NCBI GenBank assembly: GCA_947503655.1 | Contig: CANNEP010000003.1 | Span: forward strand, 1 to 64,000 | Direction of reading: 5' to 3' | Origin: an uncultured Microbacterium sp. | GTDB lineage: Bacteria; Actinomycetota; Actinomycetes; Actinomycetales; Microbacteriaceae | DNA length: 64,000 nucleotides | Shown here: in pieces, positions 8,719 through 17,654 of the stretch | Layout of the letters: the number at the start of each line of letters is the position of its first letter | Position numbering within the stretch: the stretch's first letter is position 1 | Notes under the pieces: generated by a model | Seen by the model: the letters and a program-made list of their open reading frames with translations, nothing else | The model's database searches: none | What the model was told of the DNA's origin: nothing | Position numbers and translations under genes: made by a program

Positions 8719-9324
8719 TCACGCATCGGTCGTCTCGGAGTCGCCGCGGCGTGCGCGGCGACGAGTAACAGAGAAGATCGTGAAACCGGCGGCCGCGATG
8801 ACGGCCGCGGCTCCACCGATGAGGAGCGCGCGTGGCGCTCCCCTGTTTTCTGTCGTGCCCTGCTCTTGTTCCTTCGCCGTTCCTGGTTCCGTAGCCGATG
8901 GTTCCGTCGCCATCGGTGCTGCGCTCTCGCGCACCAGCGGCTCGGCGTCACCAACCGTGAACGGGATGATTCCGCTGATCGGGTGACCGTCGCTAGATAC
9001 GACACGCCAGCGCGCTTCGTACCCGCCGTCGGGCATGCTCGCGTCGAGCACCGCGGTGACCTCGCTGTAGTCGACGACCGGTTCGTCAAGAACCCAGTCG
9101 GTGCCGTCGGCGTCGACCACAATGATCGCCGCGCCCATCGTCATCACTTCTGCCGAAAACGTCAGCATGATGGTTTCGGGGGCGGTCTCGAGTTCTTGCC
9201 CCGCCGACGGGGTGCTCGAGATTAGTTCTTCGTGTGCGAGCGCGGCCGTTGCCGGCGCCAGAACCAGGAGCGCGGCAAGTGCCACCGCGCTCGAAATACG
9301 TGCAATACGCATGATGTGACCCAT
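8719..9324 (-). CDS. CopC-domain copper-binding protein, membrane-anchored
   Basis: A 201-aa exported protein: signal peptide ending ALA, so the mature chain begins with His31 (HEEL), the usual Cu(II) ligand of CopC. The partner ligands Asp112 and His114 lie in SSDGHPISG. The CopC beta-domain covers about 31-127, then an Ala/Thr/Glu-rich linker, one membrane helix (about 165-185) and a basic cytoplasmic tail. A second in-frame ATG (9312) is an equally plausible start, since neither has a strong ribosome-binding site. The gene precedes the PCu(A)C gene by 30 bp; together they probably bind or shuttle copper on the outer face of the membrane. Confidence 0.92.
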   Translation of the reverse strand: MGHIMRIARISSAVALAALLVLAPATAALAHEELISSTPSAGQELETAPETIMLTFSAEVMTMGAAIIVVDADGTDWVLDEPVVDYSEVTAVLDASMPDGGYEARWRVVSSDGHPISGIIPFTVGDAEPLVRESAAPMATEPSATEPGTAKEQEQGTTENRGAPRALLIGGAAAVIAAAGFTIFSVTRRRARRGDSETTDA

Positions 9325-9417
9325 CTGCGCGCCCGTGCCCGAAGCATCAGGCTGCGCGTTGAAACCCCACGCTCAAGGCGCGTTGGGGCGAAGGATTCCG
9401 CTCGGGAGCGGAGGGAG

Positions 9418-10041
9418 TCAGAGCACGCGTGCGACAGGTGGGCCGCGACGCCAAGCGCGCGCGACGAAGAGCCGGCTGAGCGCCGGAAGAACGGTGGTGT
9501 CGACCGCGCTGCGCGTGGCGCGGGCGGGTTCGACAAGAATGCCGATGAGGGCGACGATGACGCGGCGGAACCAGCCGGCGATTGCCGCGGCGAGCGCTCG
9601 CATCAAGAAGGCGGCGCGTTCGGCGCGGTACAACACGACAGCGGTGACGGTCGCGGCGAGCGCGTGCCAGCCCCACATCGTCGTGTCGGCAGTGATGAGA
9701 GTCGCCGTTGTTTCCCACTCAGTCATCACCATGGCGCCGTGATTGTGGTGGCCCATGGTTCCGGCTGTTCCGGCGGTTGCGCCGCTGGAGGCCGCACCGA
9801 GGATGAACAGCGTGTGGAAGAAGAATTGGCTGACGCCGACGCCGACCAGGGTGCGCGTGGCCGAGAGTTTGCGGCCCGCGAGCAGCATGCACAGCAGCAT
9901 CGACAGGACGAGCGGAACCACGATGCCGACCCAGCCGGGAAGGGCACCGCCGGCGGCGACGTGCGACATCAACGCCATGAAGGTCGCAAAAGCGCCCGCC
10001 ATCGAGCCGCGAACAACGCGGGTGACACGGGGCGAGCGCAT
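9418..10041 (-). CDS. polytopic membrane protein of the copper/DyP operon
   Basis: A 207-aa protein with about four hydrophobic segments and an extramembrane loop rich in His and Met (MGHHNHGAMVMTEWE, about residues 96-110) that could bind copper. The C-terminus (from about residue 160) is Arg-rich and likely cytoplasmic. I do not recognise a named family. It is the first gene of the CopC-PCu(A)C-DyP cluster, 93 bp upstream of copC on the same strand, so a role in copper transfer is a reasonable inference but no more. Confidence 0.7.
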   Translation of the reverse strand: MRSPRVTRVVRGSMAGAFATFMALMSHVAAGGALPGWVGIVVPLVLSMLLCMLLAGRKLSATRTLVGVGVSQFFFHTLFILGAASSGATAGTAGTMGHHNHGAMVMTEWETTATLITADTTMWGWHALAATVTAVVLYRAERAAFLMRALAAAIAGWFRRVIVALIGILVEPARATRSAVDTTVLPALSRLFVARAWRRGPPVARVL

Positions 10042-10221
10042 GCGTCTATTCTGCCAGGTTTATTGCAGTCATCGGACGACTTCGTATTGCCGCCGCGATT
10101 TCGTTGAGCGTTTGTGAACACGCGTATACGCGGGGTGCGGCGCGCGTTAGCGACTCATCCGCGAATTCTTCCGACATGCGCTTTGAATTCAGCCCGAGTC
10201 CGGAACCCCGCGCACACGAAG

Positions 10222-10260
10222 AACGGAACCTCCCCTCGGCGCGCGAGAGAAGGTTCCGTT
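10222..10260 (-). terminator. glyS terminator whose stem is a paired CGGAACC motif
   Basis: Perfect 10-bp inverted repeat AACGGAACCT (10222-10231) / AGGTTCCGTT (10251-10260), 30 bp past the glyS stop. The stem is built from the genome-wide GGAACC/GGTTCC motif in head-to-head orientation. Confidence 0.6.
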
Positions 10261-10290
10261 TCGCTTTGAATCGCTGTGAGCGACGATCGC

Positions 10291-11676
10291 TTATGCGCCG
10301 CTGAGGCGCTCCGCGAGGAAGGCGTGCAGGTCGTCGATCGCGATGCGCTGCTGTTCCATGGTGTCGCGATCGCGCACGGTCACGGCGTTGTCTTCGAGCG
10401 ATTCGAAGTCAACGGTGACGCAGAACGGGGTACCGATTTCGTCTTGGCGACGGTAGCGACGGCCGATGGCGCCGGCGTCGTCGAAGTAGATGTTCCAGAC
10501 GCCGCGGAGGCCGTCGGCCACCTGGCGAGCCAGTGGCGACAGCTTCTCGTTGCGGCTCAGCGGCAGCACGGCAACCTTGACCGGCGCGAGGCGCGGGTCA
10601 AGCTTCAGAACCGTGCGGGTATCAACGCCACCCTTGGCGTTCGGAACCTCTTCTTCAACGTACGAGTCAACGAGAAAGGCCATCATCGAGCGGGTAAGAC
10701 CGAACGACGGCTCGATGACGTACGGCGTGTAGCGGTCGCCCGAAGCTTGGTCGAAGTAAGTGAGGCTCTGACCCGACGCTTCGGAGTGGCTCGACAGGTC
10801 GTAGTCGGTGCGGTTAGCGACACCCATGAGCTCGCCCCACTCCGAACCCTGGAAGCCGAAGCGGTATTCGAAGTCGATGGTTCCGGCGGAGTAGTGCGCG
10901 CGCTCATCTTCGGGCACGTCGAACTGGCGCATGTTCTCGGGGTTGATACCGAGCTCGATGAACCAGTCCCAGCACGCCTGTACCCAGTGCTCGAACCATT
11001 CCTGCGCCTCGGCCGGCGGCACGAAGAACTCAATCTCCATCTGCTCGAACTCACGCGTACGGAAAATGAAGTTTCCGGGGGTGATCTCGTTGCGGAAGGC
11101 CTTACCGACCTGGCCGATACCGAATGGCGGCTTCTTGCGCGACGCGGTCAGCACGTTCGTGAAGTTCACGAAAATACCCTGCGCGGTTTCGGGGCGCATG
11201 TAGTGCAGGCCCGACTCGTCGTCGACGACACCGAGGTACGTCTTGACGAGACCGGAGAAGGCCTTGGGCTCGGTCCACTTGCCGCGGGTACCGCAATCGG
11301 GGCACGCGATGTCGGCCAGGCCGTTTTCGGGCTGGCGACCCTTCTTCGCAACGAAGGCCTCAATGAGGTGGTCTTCACGGTGACGCTTGTGGCACTGCAG
11401 GCACTCGATGAGCGGGTCGGAGAACGTCGCAACGTGACCCGATGCTTCCCACACACGCTTGGGCAGAATGATCGACGAGTCGAGGCCGACCATGTCGCCA
11501 CGGCCACGTACGAACGTCTGCCACCACTGGCGACGGATGTTTTCCTTCAGCTCGGTACCGAGGGGGCCGTAGTCCCACGCCGAACGCGAACCGCCGTAAA
11601 TCTCACCCGCTTGAAAAACGAACCCGCGGTGGCGGGCGAGGGCAATGACTTTGTCGAGACGGGACTGCTCGGCCAT
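10291..11676 (-). CDS. glyS: glycyl-tRNA synthetase (single-chain, class II)
   Basis: A 461-aa alpha2-type glycyl-tRNA synthetase that charges tRNA-Gly. Class II motifs are clear: the N-terminal [22 protein letters not shown], motif 2 around [25 protein letters not shown], and motif 3 near [14 protein letters not shown], followed by the anticodon-binding domain (from about residue 365). A CxxC...C zinc-like cluster (CLQCHKRH, then CPDC) sits in the insertion. I start at ATG 11676 ([10 protein letters not shown]) because GGAG is 6-8 nt upstream and the upstream in-frame extension is not conserved sequence. No T-box leader is visible. Confidence 0.97.
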   Translation of the reverse strand: MAEQSRLDKVIALARHRGFVFQAGEIYGGSRSAWDYGPLGTELKENIRRQWWQTFVRGRGDMVGLDSSIILPKRVWEASGHVATFSDPLIECLQCHKRHREDHLIEAFVAKKGRQPENGLADIACPDCGTRGKWTEPKAFSGLVKTYLGVVDDESGLHYMRPETAQGIFVNFTNVLTASRKKPPFGIGQVGKAFRNEITPGNFIFRTREFEQMEIEFFVPPAEAQEWFEHWVQACWDWFIELGINPENMRQFDVPEDERAHYSAGTIDFEYRFGFQGSEWGELMGVANRTDYDLSSHSEASGQSLTYFDQASGDRYTPYVIEPSFGLTRSMMAFLVDSYVEEEVPNAKGGVDTRTVLKLDPRLAPVKVAVLPLSRNEKLSPLARQVADGLRGVWNIYFDDAGAIGRRYRRQDEIGTPFCVTVDFESLEDNAVTVRDRDTMEQQRIAIDDLHAFLAERLSGA

Positions 11677-11742
11677 GGTGGCTCCAATGGTCGTGAAGGG
11701 GTGATTTTGAGAGGCGTCAATGCGCCTCACGATGCCCCAAGT

Positions 11743-12607
11743 CTACCCGCGCAGACGCCCCGTCTCATCGTGCCTGCCGACGTGCCGAAGCGCGGCCTGG
11801 TCAAGGTCGCTCAGCTGCGTGCGACCGGCGAGGCCGAGGGTGATGTCGAGCTCGGCCAGATGGTTGCGCAGCACTTCGCTGACGCCGTCTTCTCCTGCGA
11901 GCGCGAGCCCCGCCGCATACGGCCGACCGATCGCGACGAGCGAGGCTCCCAGAGCCAGCGCGATGAACGCGTCGGAACCACCGCGCACGCCCGAATCAAA
12001 GATCACCTCAACGTCGCCGCCGACACGCTTCGCGATCTCGGGCAGCACGTCGAGCGTCGGCACACTGGCATCAATCTGACGACCGCCGTGGTTTGAAATC
12101 CAGACCCCGTTGACACCCATATCGCGGGCTCGCGCGGCGTCGTCGGGGTGCACGATGCCCTTGATGATGATCGGCAGACTCGTCCACTCACGCACCCGCA
12201 CGATGTCGTCCCACGTCAGCGCGGGCGTCGAGAACACGTCGAGAAAGGTCTCGACCGCGGCGCGCGGCAACGGTGATTTCAGGCTGTCGCGCAACCCCAC
12301 ACCGGTCAGACTCTCCCCCTTGCGTGCAATCGAAATGCCCGCCAGCACCGCCTTTGGAGTGATCTTTACCGCCGGACGCTCGCTCTGTGGTTCACGCGTC
12401 AAACGCGGCCCGGTTGGCGGCCATCGTGCGCTCGACACCGGCGCCGCCGAAGATGTACGCGGCGGCCTCTTTCGACAGCGCGCGTCGGGCCGCGTCGAAG
12501 AGCACGGAAGGGTCGACCGGAACCAGGGGTGCGGATCCGCCAATTCCGGCGCGGAAGATTGCAGACTGGGCATTGCGGCCAACGCCGCTCGGAGCTTCGT
12601 TGCTCAT
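11743..12607 (-). pseudogene. decayed FMN-dependent alpha-hydroxy-acid oxidase / lactate 2-monooxygenase
   Basis: Two pieces of one protein lie in different frames. The N-terminal piece (12607 down to a TGA at 12392; SKEAAAYIFGGAGVERTMAANRAAF) matches the start of lactate 2-monooxygenases. The C-terminal piece, from about 12384 to 11743 (ITPKAVLAGISIARK ... IIIKGIVHPDDA ... VSNHGG-type ISNHGGRQID ... IFDSGVRGG), carries the FMN and substrate-binding half, including the active-site His. Together they make about 285 residues against about 390 for the family, so roughly 110 residues are missing at the junction near 12385-12395. The enzyme should be inactive. It starts 14 bp after the 12622-12996 gene on the same strand. 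Confidence 0.85.
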
Positions 12608-12621
12608 GCCCGCCAGCATAG

Positions 12622-12996
12622 CTAGACGAAGAACGGATTGGGGTCGTCGGGCCGCGAGGGCCGCAGCGTTGCGGGCGCCGGCCACGGCAGGTCGTACCGC
12701 GTGCTCGGAGCATCAATCGCGCCAAAGTCTTCAGTTTTCACCGCAATGCCGTCGGGCGTGAACTCGACGAGACGCACGCGCGTCGGCCCCTCGGGAAGCT
12801 CGAGCGTCCACGGGTCGGCGAGAAATGCGATACCCCAGTCTTCGAGCAACTGTTCGACTTCGAGCCACTCGGCGGGCTCACCCACTCGCCGCCCCAGCAC
12901 ATCGATGCCCTGCCACAAGTCGCCGGCGGGCACAATCCACCCCACGACCTCGCGATCACGGTCACGGCGGTGAGGAACGGCATCAGGCGGCAGCAT
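12622..12996 (-). CDS. conserved hypothetical protein
   Basis: A 124-aa acidic protein with no membrane segment or signal. The pattern REVVGWIVPAGDLWQGIDVLGR, then WLEVEQLLEDWGIAFLADPWTLE and a C-terminal YDLPWPAPATLRPSRPDD resembles, from memory, a small conserved actinobacterial family of unknown role. It sits directly upstream of the decayed hydroxy-acid oxidase. No function can be proposed. Confidence 0.65.
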   Translation of the reverse strand: MLPPDAVPHRRDRDREVVGWIVPAGDLWQGIDVLGRRVGEPAEWLEVEQLLEDWGIAFLADPWTLELPEGPTRVRLVEFTPDGIAVKTEDFGAIDAPSTRYDLPWPAPATLRPSRPDDPNPFFV

Positions 12997-13107
12997 GCTG
13001 TCACCCTACGCGGCACCCGCCGGTCTGGGGCGGAGTGTGACGCGCTCCATGCCCACCCTGCGCCCCGCGTGACGCGCGCAATCACCCAGCCCAAGGTTCC
13101 GCTGCTC

Positions 13108-13224
13108 TGAAACACGTACTTTGTCGTGAAACCCGTACTTTTGAGGCGATATTTACCGACTGAAACCGCCGTACTTTTCGCGCCTCTTCTTACGGTTTTC
13201 GCGACACTTTACGGTTCTCGCGAC
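13108..13224 (+). repeat. intergenic repeat element, copy A (twin 16-mers 19 bp apart)
   Basis: Within the gene-free 12997-13325. Two near-identical 16-mers, TTACGGTTTTCGCGAC (13190) and TTACGGTTCTCGCGAC (13209), are spaced exactly 19 bp. They are preceded by GAAACaCGTA and GAAACCCGTA (13108-13137) and a CCGTACTTTT block. Copies B (22674-22753) and C (61426-61510, inverted) share this design. Nothing else in the gap looks coding; a GGAACC motif follows at 13281. Confidence 0.65.
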
Positions 13225-13325
13225 GTCGGGCCGTCTTACGCCATTCGCGCGTGCGCAGCGCAAAAAACCAGCGCAGAACGCGGAACCACGGGGTGCGGAT
13301 CCGGGGACGGTTGCGCCGTGGCGCC

Positions 13326-14252
13326 TCAGAACACGTATTCCATGAGTTCGACGCCGAAAGTGCGCATGGCATCGTGCACGCGCAGGCGGTGGGCGATCGA
13401 TAGGTCGTCGAAGCACACCGTGATGGCATAAGCGACACCAGCACGCGGCCCAGCCAGCACGCCAGCTTCAGCGCGCACGCCTTCGGCGCGGCCAGTCTTG
13501 TTGATGAACAAGATGCGGTGTTTGTCGTTTTCGTGGTCGAACGGGTCGAGGCCCGTCGCCGATGCCACGAGGCTGAGGTCTTGGTTCAGGCTCAACCACT
13601 CGGCAACCTGCGCGCTGACGGCCGGGTCGACGACCTTGCTGTTGACGAGCGCGGCAAAGAGTCCGGCGGTTTCGCGCGTTGAACCGATCGCGAGATCCGG
13701 GGCGTCATCGGGGCCGCGGTTGTCACGGAACCCGTCGAGCACCGCGAGCTGCGTCAGGCCCAGGCTCTCGAGCCGCGCGCGCACGGCGTCGGTTCCGACG
13801 CGCGCGAGCAGGGCGTTCGTTGCCACCGGATCACCGGTCGCGGCGGCCAGCACCGCGACGTCCGCGAGGGTGAAGTTCGTGGCAGCGAGGTGGTTCCAGA
13901 TTCCTGCGACGGGGGCCGGAACCACGCAGGTGCGGTCGATAAGTTCAGCAGGGTCGAGCGTGCCGGCGTCGAACTGCACGGCCACTTCAAGCAGCACCGC
14001 AACCGCGCCGAGACCACCGATCGGCTGCGACACATAGTCATCACCCGAGACCACAACGTGGCCGCGATCGAGGTCACTCACGTGCAGCGACACTTGGGCG
14101 CCCGTGCCGACGAGCTGTTCCAGCGCTCGCAAGGTCGTCGCGAAGCCGCGCTTCGAGGCGTCAATGCGCGTCGACTGGTGGCGCGCGCCACGACGGGCAG
14201 GCGGAAGCTCGGCTTGAGCCGCCGCCTGCTCACGTCGCGTGCGCGGGGTCAC
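13326..14252 (-). CDS. class A beta-lactamase-fold protein lacking the SxxK motif
   Basis: A 308-aa protein with the serine beta-lactamase/DD-peptidase fold (Beta-lactamase2-like). A KTG triad (NKTGRAEGVRAEAG, near the C-terminus) and a GDPVATN segment at the SDN-loop position are present. The helix that normally holds Ser-x-x-Lys reads DYVSQPIGGLGAV, with no Lys, so hydrolase activity is doubtful. No signal peptide is visible. The start is GTG 14252, one base after the M13 peptidase stop, so translation is coupled to that gene. A binding or regulatory role, or altered chemistry, is more likely than beta-lactam resistance. Confidence 0.75.
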   Translation of the reverse strand: MTPRTRREQAAAQAELPPARRGARHQSTRIDASKRGFATTLRALEQLVGTGAQVSLHVSDLDRGHVVVSGDDYVSQPIGGLGAVAVLLEVAVQFDAGTLDPAELIDRTCVVPAPVAGIWNHLAATNFTLADVAVLAAATGDPVATNALLARVGTDAVRARLESLGLTQLAVLDGFRDNRGPDDAPDLAIGSTRETAGLFAALVNSKVVDPAVSAQVAEWLSLNQDLSLVASATGLDPFDHENDKHRILFINKTGRAEGVRAEAGVLAGPRAGVAYAITVCFDDLSIAHRLRVHDAMRTFGVELMEYVF

Positions 14253-14253
14253 C

Positions 14254-16218
14254 TCACCAAATGGTGACGCGCTGGTCGGCGTCAAGCCAGAGTTCGTCGG
14301 ATTCGGTGACGTTGAACGCCTCGTAGAACGCATCGATGTTGCGCACAATCTGGTTGCAGCGGAATTCGGCCGGCGAGTGCGGGTCGATGGTGAGTAGGCG
14401 AATCGTCTCAGCCTCGCGTGACTTCTGTTGCCATACCTGTGCCCAGCTCAGCAGCAGTCGCTGCACGCCGGTGTAGCCGTCGATGACGGGAGCCTCAGCG
14501 CCACCGAGCGACAGCTCGTACGCCTTCAGCGCGATGCCGAGGCCACCGAGGTCACCGATGTTCTCACCAATCGTGAGGGCGCCGTTGACGTTGTTCGATG
14601 CGTCGAGGCCGCCCGGAACCAGGGCGTCGTACTGCGCAATGAGGGAGGCAGTGCGCTCTTGGAAAGCCTTCTTGTCAGCTTCAGTCCACCAGTCTTCGAG
14701 CTTGCCGTCACCGTTGAACGTCGCACCCTGGTCGTCAAAACCGTGCCCGATTTCGTGGCCGATGACGGCGGCGATGCCACCGTAGTTCGCCGCGGCGTCG
14801 CGCTCGGCATCGAAGAATGGGAACTGCAGGATCGCCGCCGGGAACACGATTTCGTTCATGAGCGGGTTGTAGTACGCGTTGACCGTCTGCGGCGTCATGA
14901 GCCATTCGTCGCGGTCAATCGGCTCGCCCACTCGAGCGAACTGGCGGTCGTGCTCGTGCACGGCCGATGCACGCACGTTGCCGAGCAGGTCATCCGCTGA
15001 CACGTCAAGCGTCGAGTAGTCGCGCCACTTCACCGGGTAACCGATCTTGGGCGTGAACTTGGAGAGCTTGTCGAGCGCACGCTCGCGGGTCTCGTCGCCC
15101 ATCCAGTCGAGCTTCGTGATGCTCTGGCGGTACGCCTCGACGACGTTGGCGACGAGGTCGTCCATCGCGTCTTTCGCCGCGGGCGGGAAGTGGCGGTCAA
15201 CGTAGACCTTACCGATCGCCTCCCCCATCGCGCCCTCGGTCAGCGAGACGCCGCGCTTCCAGCGCTCGCGAATGACCGGAACACCCGAAAGCACCGTGCC
15301 GTAGAACGCGAAGTTCGCGTCAACGAGCTCGTCGGTCAGGTACGGAGCGGCTGCGTGCACGACCTTGAAACGCAACCATGACACGAAGTCGGCGACGCGC
15401 TCAGCCGTCAGCACGGTTCCGAGCCCCTCAAAGAAGGAGGGCTGGTACAGCACAACCTCGTCCAGAGCGGCCGGGGAGTTCGGGGTGACCGCCTCACGCC
15501 ACGGGGTCATGTCGACGCCGATGGCCTCTTGCATTTCAGCCCACGTGCGGAGGTTGTAGGTCGCGACCGAATCTCGGCTACGCACGTTGTCCCAGTGGTG
15601 CGACGCGAGTTCTTTCTCGAGCTCGAAAATGCGTTGCGCTTGAGCGGCTGCGTCGTCGATGCCGCCGAGTGTCAGCATTTTCTCGATGTGCGCGACGTAC
15701 TGCTCGCGCAGCTCGGCGAAGTTGTCGAGACGGAAGTAGCTCTCGTCCGGAAGCGTGATGCCGCCCTGCAGCAAGAACGGAACGTAGCGCTCCGGGTTGC
15801 CGGGGTCGGGCTCGACGAACATGCCAATGACGCTGGCGATACCTTCGCGGTCGAACTCACCGAGCACGGTGAGCAGGCTCGGCACGTCGGTGATGGCGTT
15901 CACGCGGTCAAGCAGCGGCTGCAACGGCGCGGTGCCGAGAGCGGCGATCGCGTCGGTGTTCATGAAGCTGGCGTAAATGTCGCCGGCCTTGCGGGCGTCA
16001 GTGCCCGGCTCAGCGGTGACGATCTCTTCGATGATTTCGTGTACGTGCTTTTCAGCCTGCTCGGCCAGCTCATTGAACGAGCCCCACCGGGCCTTGTCGT
16101 CAGGAATGTCAGTGCGAGCGATCCAGTCACCGTTGACGTGACGGTACAGATCGTCTTGCGGGCGGATTCCTTCGTTGAATTCTTCGGTTTTCAAGCCGGA
16201 AGGCTGGACAGCACTCAT
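14254..16218 (-). CDS. M13-family zinc metallopeptidase (neprilysin/PepO-like)
   Basis: A 654-aa oligopeptidase of family M13. The C-terminal catalytic domain shows HEIGH (VIGHEIGHGFDD) and the third zinc ligand motif GENIGDLGG (ExxxD), with NAYYNP before it as substrate-binding motif. The N-terminal half is the helical M13_N domain. No signal peptide or membrane anchor is visible, so it is probably cytosolic like lactococcal PepO and degrades short peptides. It is the upstream member of a two-gene unit with the beta-lactamase-fold gene. Confidence 0.94.
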   Translation of the reverse strand: MSAVQPSGLKTEEFNEGIRPQDDLYRHVNGDWIARTDIPDDKARWGSFNELAEQAEKHVHEIIEEIVTAEPGTDARKAGDIYASFMNTDAIAALGTAPLQPLLDRVNAITDVPSLLTVLGEFDREGIASVIGMFVEPDPGNPERYVPFLLQGGITLPDESYFRLDNFAELREQYVAHIEKMLTLGGIDDAAAQAQRIFELEKELASHHWDNVRSRDSVATYNLRTWAEMQEAIGVDMTPWREAVTPNSPAALDEVVLYQPSFFEGLGTVLTAERVADFVSWLRFKVVHAAAPYLTDELVDANFAFYGTVLSGVPVIRERWKRGVSLTEGAMGEAIGKVYVDRHFPPAAKDAMDDLVANVVEAYRQSITKLDWMGDETRERALDKLSKFTPKIGYPVKWRDYSTLDVSADDLLGNVRASAVHEHDRQFARVGEPIDRDEWLMTPQTVNAYYNPLMNEIVFPAAILQFPFFDAERDAAANYGGIAAVIGHEIGHGFDDQGATFNGDGKLEDWWTEADKKAFQERTASLIAQYDALVPGGLDASNNVNGALTIGENIGDLGGLGIALKAYELSLGGAEAPVIDGYTGVQRLLLSWAQVWQQKSREAETIRLLTIDPHSPAEFRCNQIVRNIDAFYEAFNVTESDELWLDADQRVTIW

Positions 16219-16296
16219 GCACCCACCCTATGCCGATCTCGCGCATCGACAGCCACGTTTCGGGGTTCTTTTTCGGTACACCCATAGGCTGAAGGG

Positions 16297-17619
16297 GTGA
16301 CAGCGCCCTCGACCCTGAATCGCGACATTCTGGGGCTCGCTCTTCCGGCTCTCGGTGCTCTCATCGCCGAGCCGCTGTTTCTCATGCTCGACTCCGCCAT
16401 GATCGGTCATCTCGGCACGGTTCCGCTTGCCGGTCTCGGTATCGCGGGCGCCGTTTTGCAGACGATCGTCGGGCTCATGGTGTTCTTGGCGTACTCCACG
16501 ACACCCGCCGTCGCCCGAAAGTTTGGTGCCGGAGATACGCGCTCGGCCGTCTCGGTTGGTATCGACGGCATGTGGTTGGCGCTCGGGCTCGGCGCGATTC
16601 TGGCAACGGCCGGATACCTCACCGCCCCCTGGTTCGTGTCCCTCTTCAATGCGCCAGCCGACGTCGCTGAGCAAGCCACCACCTATCTGGGCATCTCGAT
16701 GGGCGGACTGCCCGCGATGCTCATTGTGTTCGCCGCCACCGGTCTGTTGCGCGGCCTCCAGAACACGATGACGCCGCTCTGGATAGCCGGCATCGGCTTC
16801 GGGGCCAACGCCCTGCTCAACTACGTCTTTATTTACGTACTCGATTGGGGCATCGGTGGGTCGGCGGCCGGAACCGTCGCCGCGCAGTGGGGAATGGTCG
16901 GCGCCTACGTGCTGATCGTGACCCGCTTGGCCCGCCAGCACGAAGCGCGTCTGCGCCCGCAGCGCGAAGGCGTCGCCGGCAACGCCCGCAGTGGCGGGTG
17001 GCTTTTACTTCGTACCGTGAGTCTGCGGGTCGCACTGCTGTTGACCGTCGCGGTTGCCACGTCCCTCGGCACGGACGAACTCGCCGGCTGGCAAATCGCG
17101 TTCACGATGTTCTCCACCGCGGCGTTCGCCCTCGACGCGCTCGCCATCGCGGCACAGGCCCTCATCGGACTCGCGCTCGGCAAGAATGATCCGCGTCAGG
17201 CGCGCCTCGTGCTGCGGCGCACCTTGGCGTGGGGTGCGTGGTTTGGCGTGATCGTCGGCATCATCATTGCCGCGCTCAGCGGGGTCATCGGTTTCGTCTT
17301 TACCGGCAGTGCTGAGGTTGCGGCGCTCATCCTGCCCGCGCTCATCGTGCTCGCGATCGCGCAACCGGTGTGCGGCATGGTCTTCGTGCTCGACGGCGTG
17401 CTTATGGGAGCCGGCGACGCCAAATACCTGGCCATCGTCGGCCTGCTCAACCTGGTTCCGACTCTCCCCGCGCTGTGGCTTGTGGCAGCCCTGCACCCGA
17501 CCGGTTCCTGGGGGTTGGTGTGGGTCGCCGTGTGCTTCTTCGGCGTCTACATGCTCGCGCGCCTCGTCACCCTCGGCGCACGCATTCGTACCGATGAGTG
17601 GATTGACAGCAACATTTAG
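16297..17619 (+). CDS. MATE-family efflux transporter (DinF-like)
   Basis: A 440-aa polytopic membrane protein with twelve hydrophobic segments arranged as two related halves, typical of multidrug and toxic compound extrusion transporters. N-terminal marks are ALGALIAEPLFLMLDSAMIGHLGTVPLAGLG, with the PLF-MLDS pattern of the DinF branch; the mirrored motif in the second half is AFALDALAIAAQALIG. It uses Na+ or H+ gradients to export cationic or oxidised compounds. It starts at GTG after AAGGG. It is divergent from the M13 peptidase gene. Confidence 0.93.
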   Translation: MTAPSTLNRDILGLALPALGALIAEPLFLMLDSAMIGHLGTVPLAGLGIAGAVLQTIVGLMVFLAYSTTPAVARKFGAGDTRSAVSVGIDGMWLALGLGAILATAGYLTAPWFVSLFNAPADVAEQATTYLGISMGGLPAMLIVFAATGLLRGLQNTMTPLWIAGIGFGANALLNYVFIYVLDWGIGGSAAGTVAAQWGMVGAYVLIVTRLARQHEARLRPQREGVAGNARSGGWLLLRTVSLRVALLLTVAVATSLGTDELAGWQIAFTMFSTAAFALDALAIAAQALIGLALGKNDPRQARLVLRRTLAWGAWFGVIVGIIIAALSGVIGFVFTGSAEVAALILPALIVLAIAQPVCGMVFVLDGVLMGAGDAKYLAIVGLLNLVPTLPALWLVAALHPTGSWGLVWVAVCFFGVYMLARLVTLGARIRTDEWIDSNI

Positions 17620-17654
17620 GGTGCAGAATCAACCGTTCGGCCTACTCTGGTCAC

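Noticed and set aside
9418..10041. The polytopic protein as a CopD family copper importer.
   Set aside because: About four helices and no CopD motifs; only the neighbourhood and the His-rich loop suggest copper.
10276..12096. A 606-codon open frame on the plus strand opposite glyS.
   Set aside because: Antisense of a certain tRNA synthetase gene and of the decayed oxidase; no domain features and it crosses both genes.
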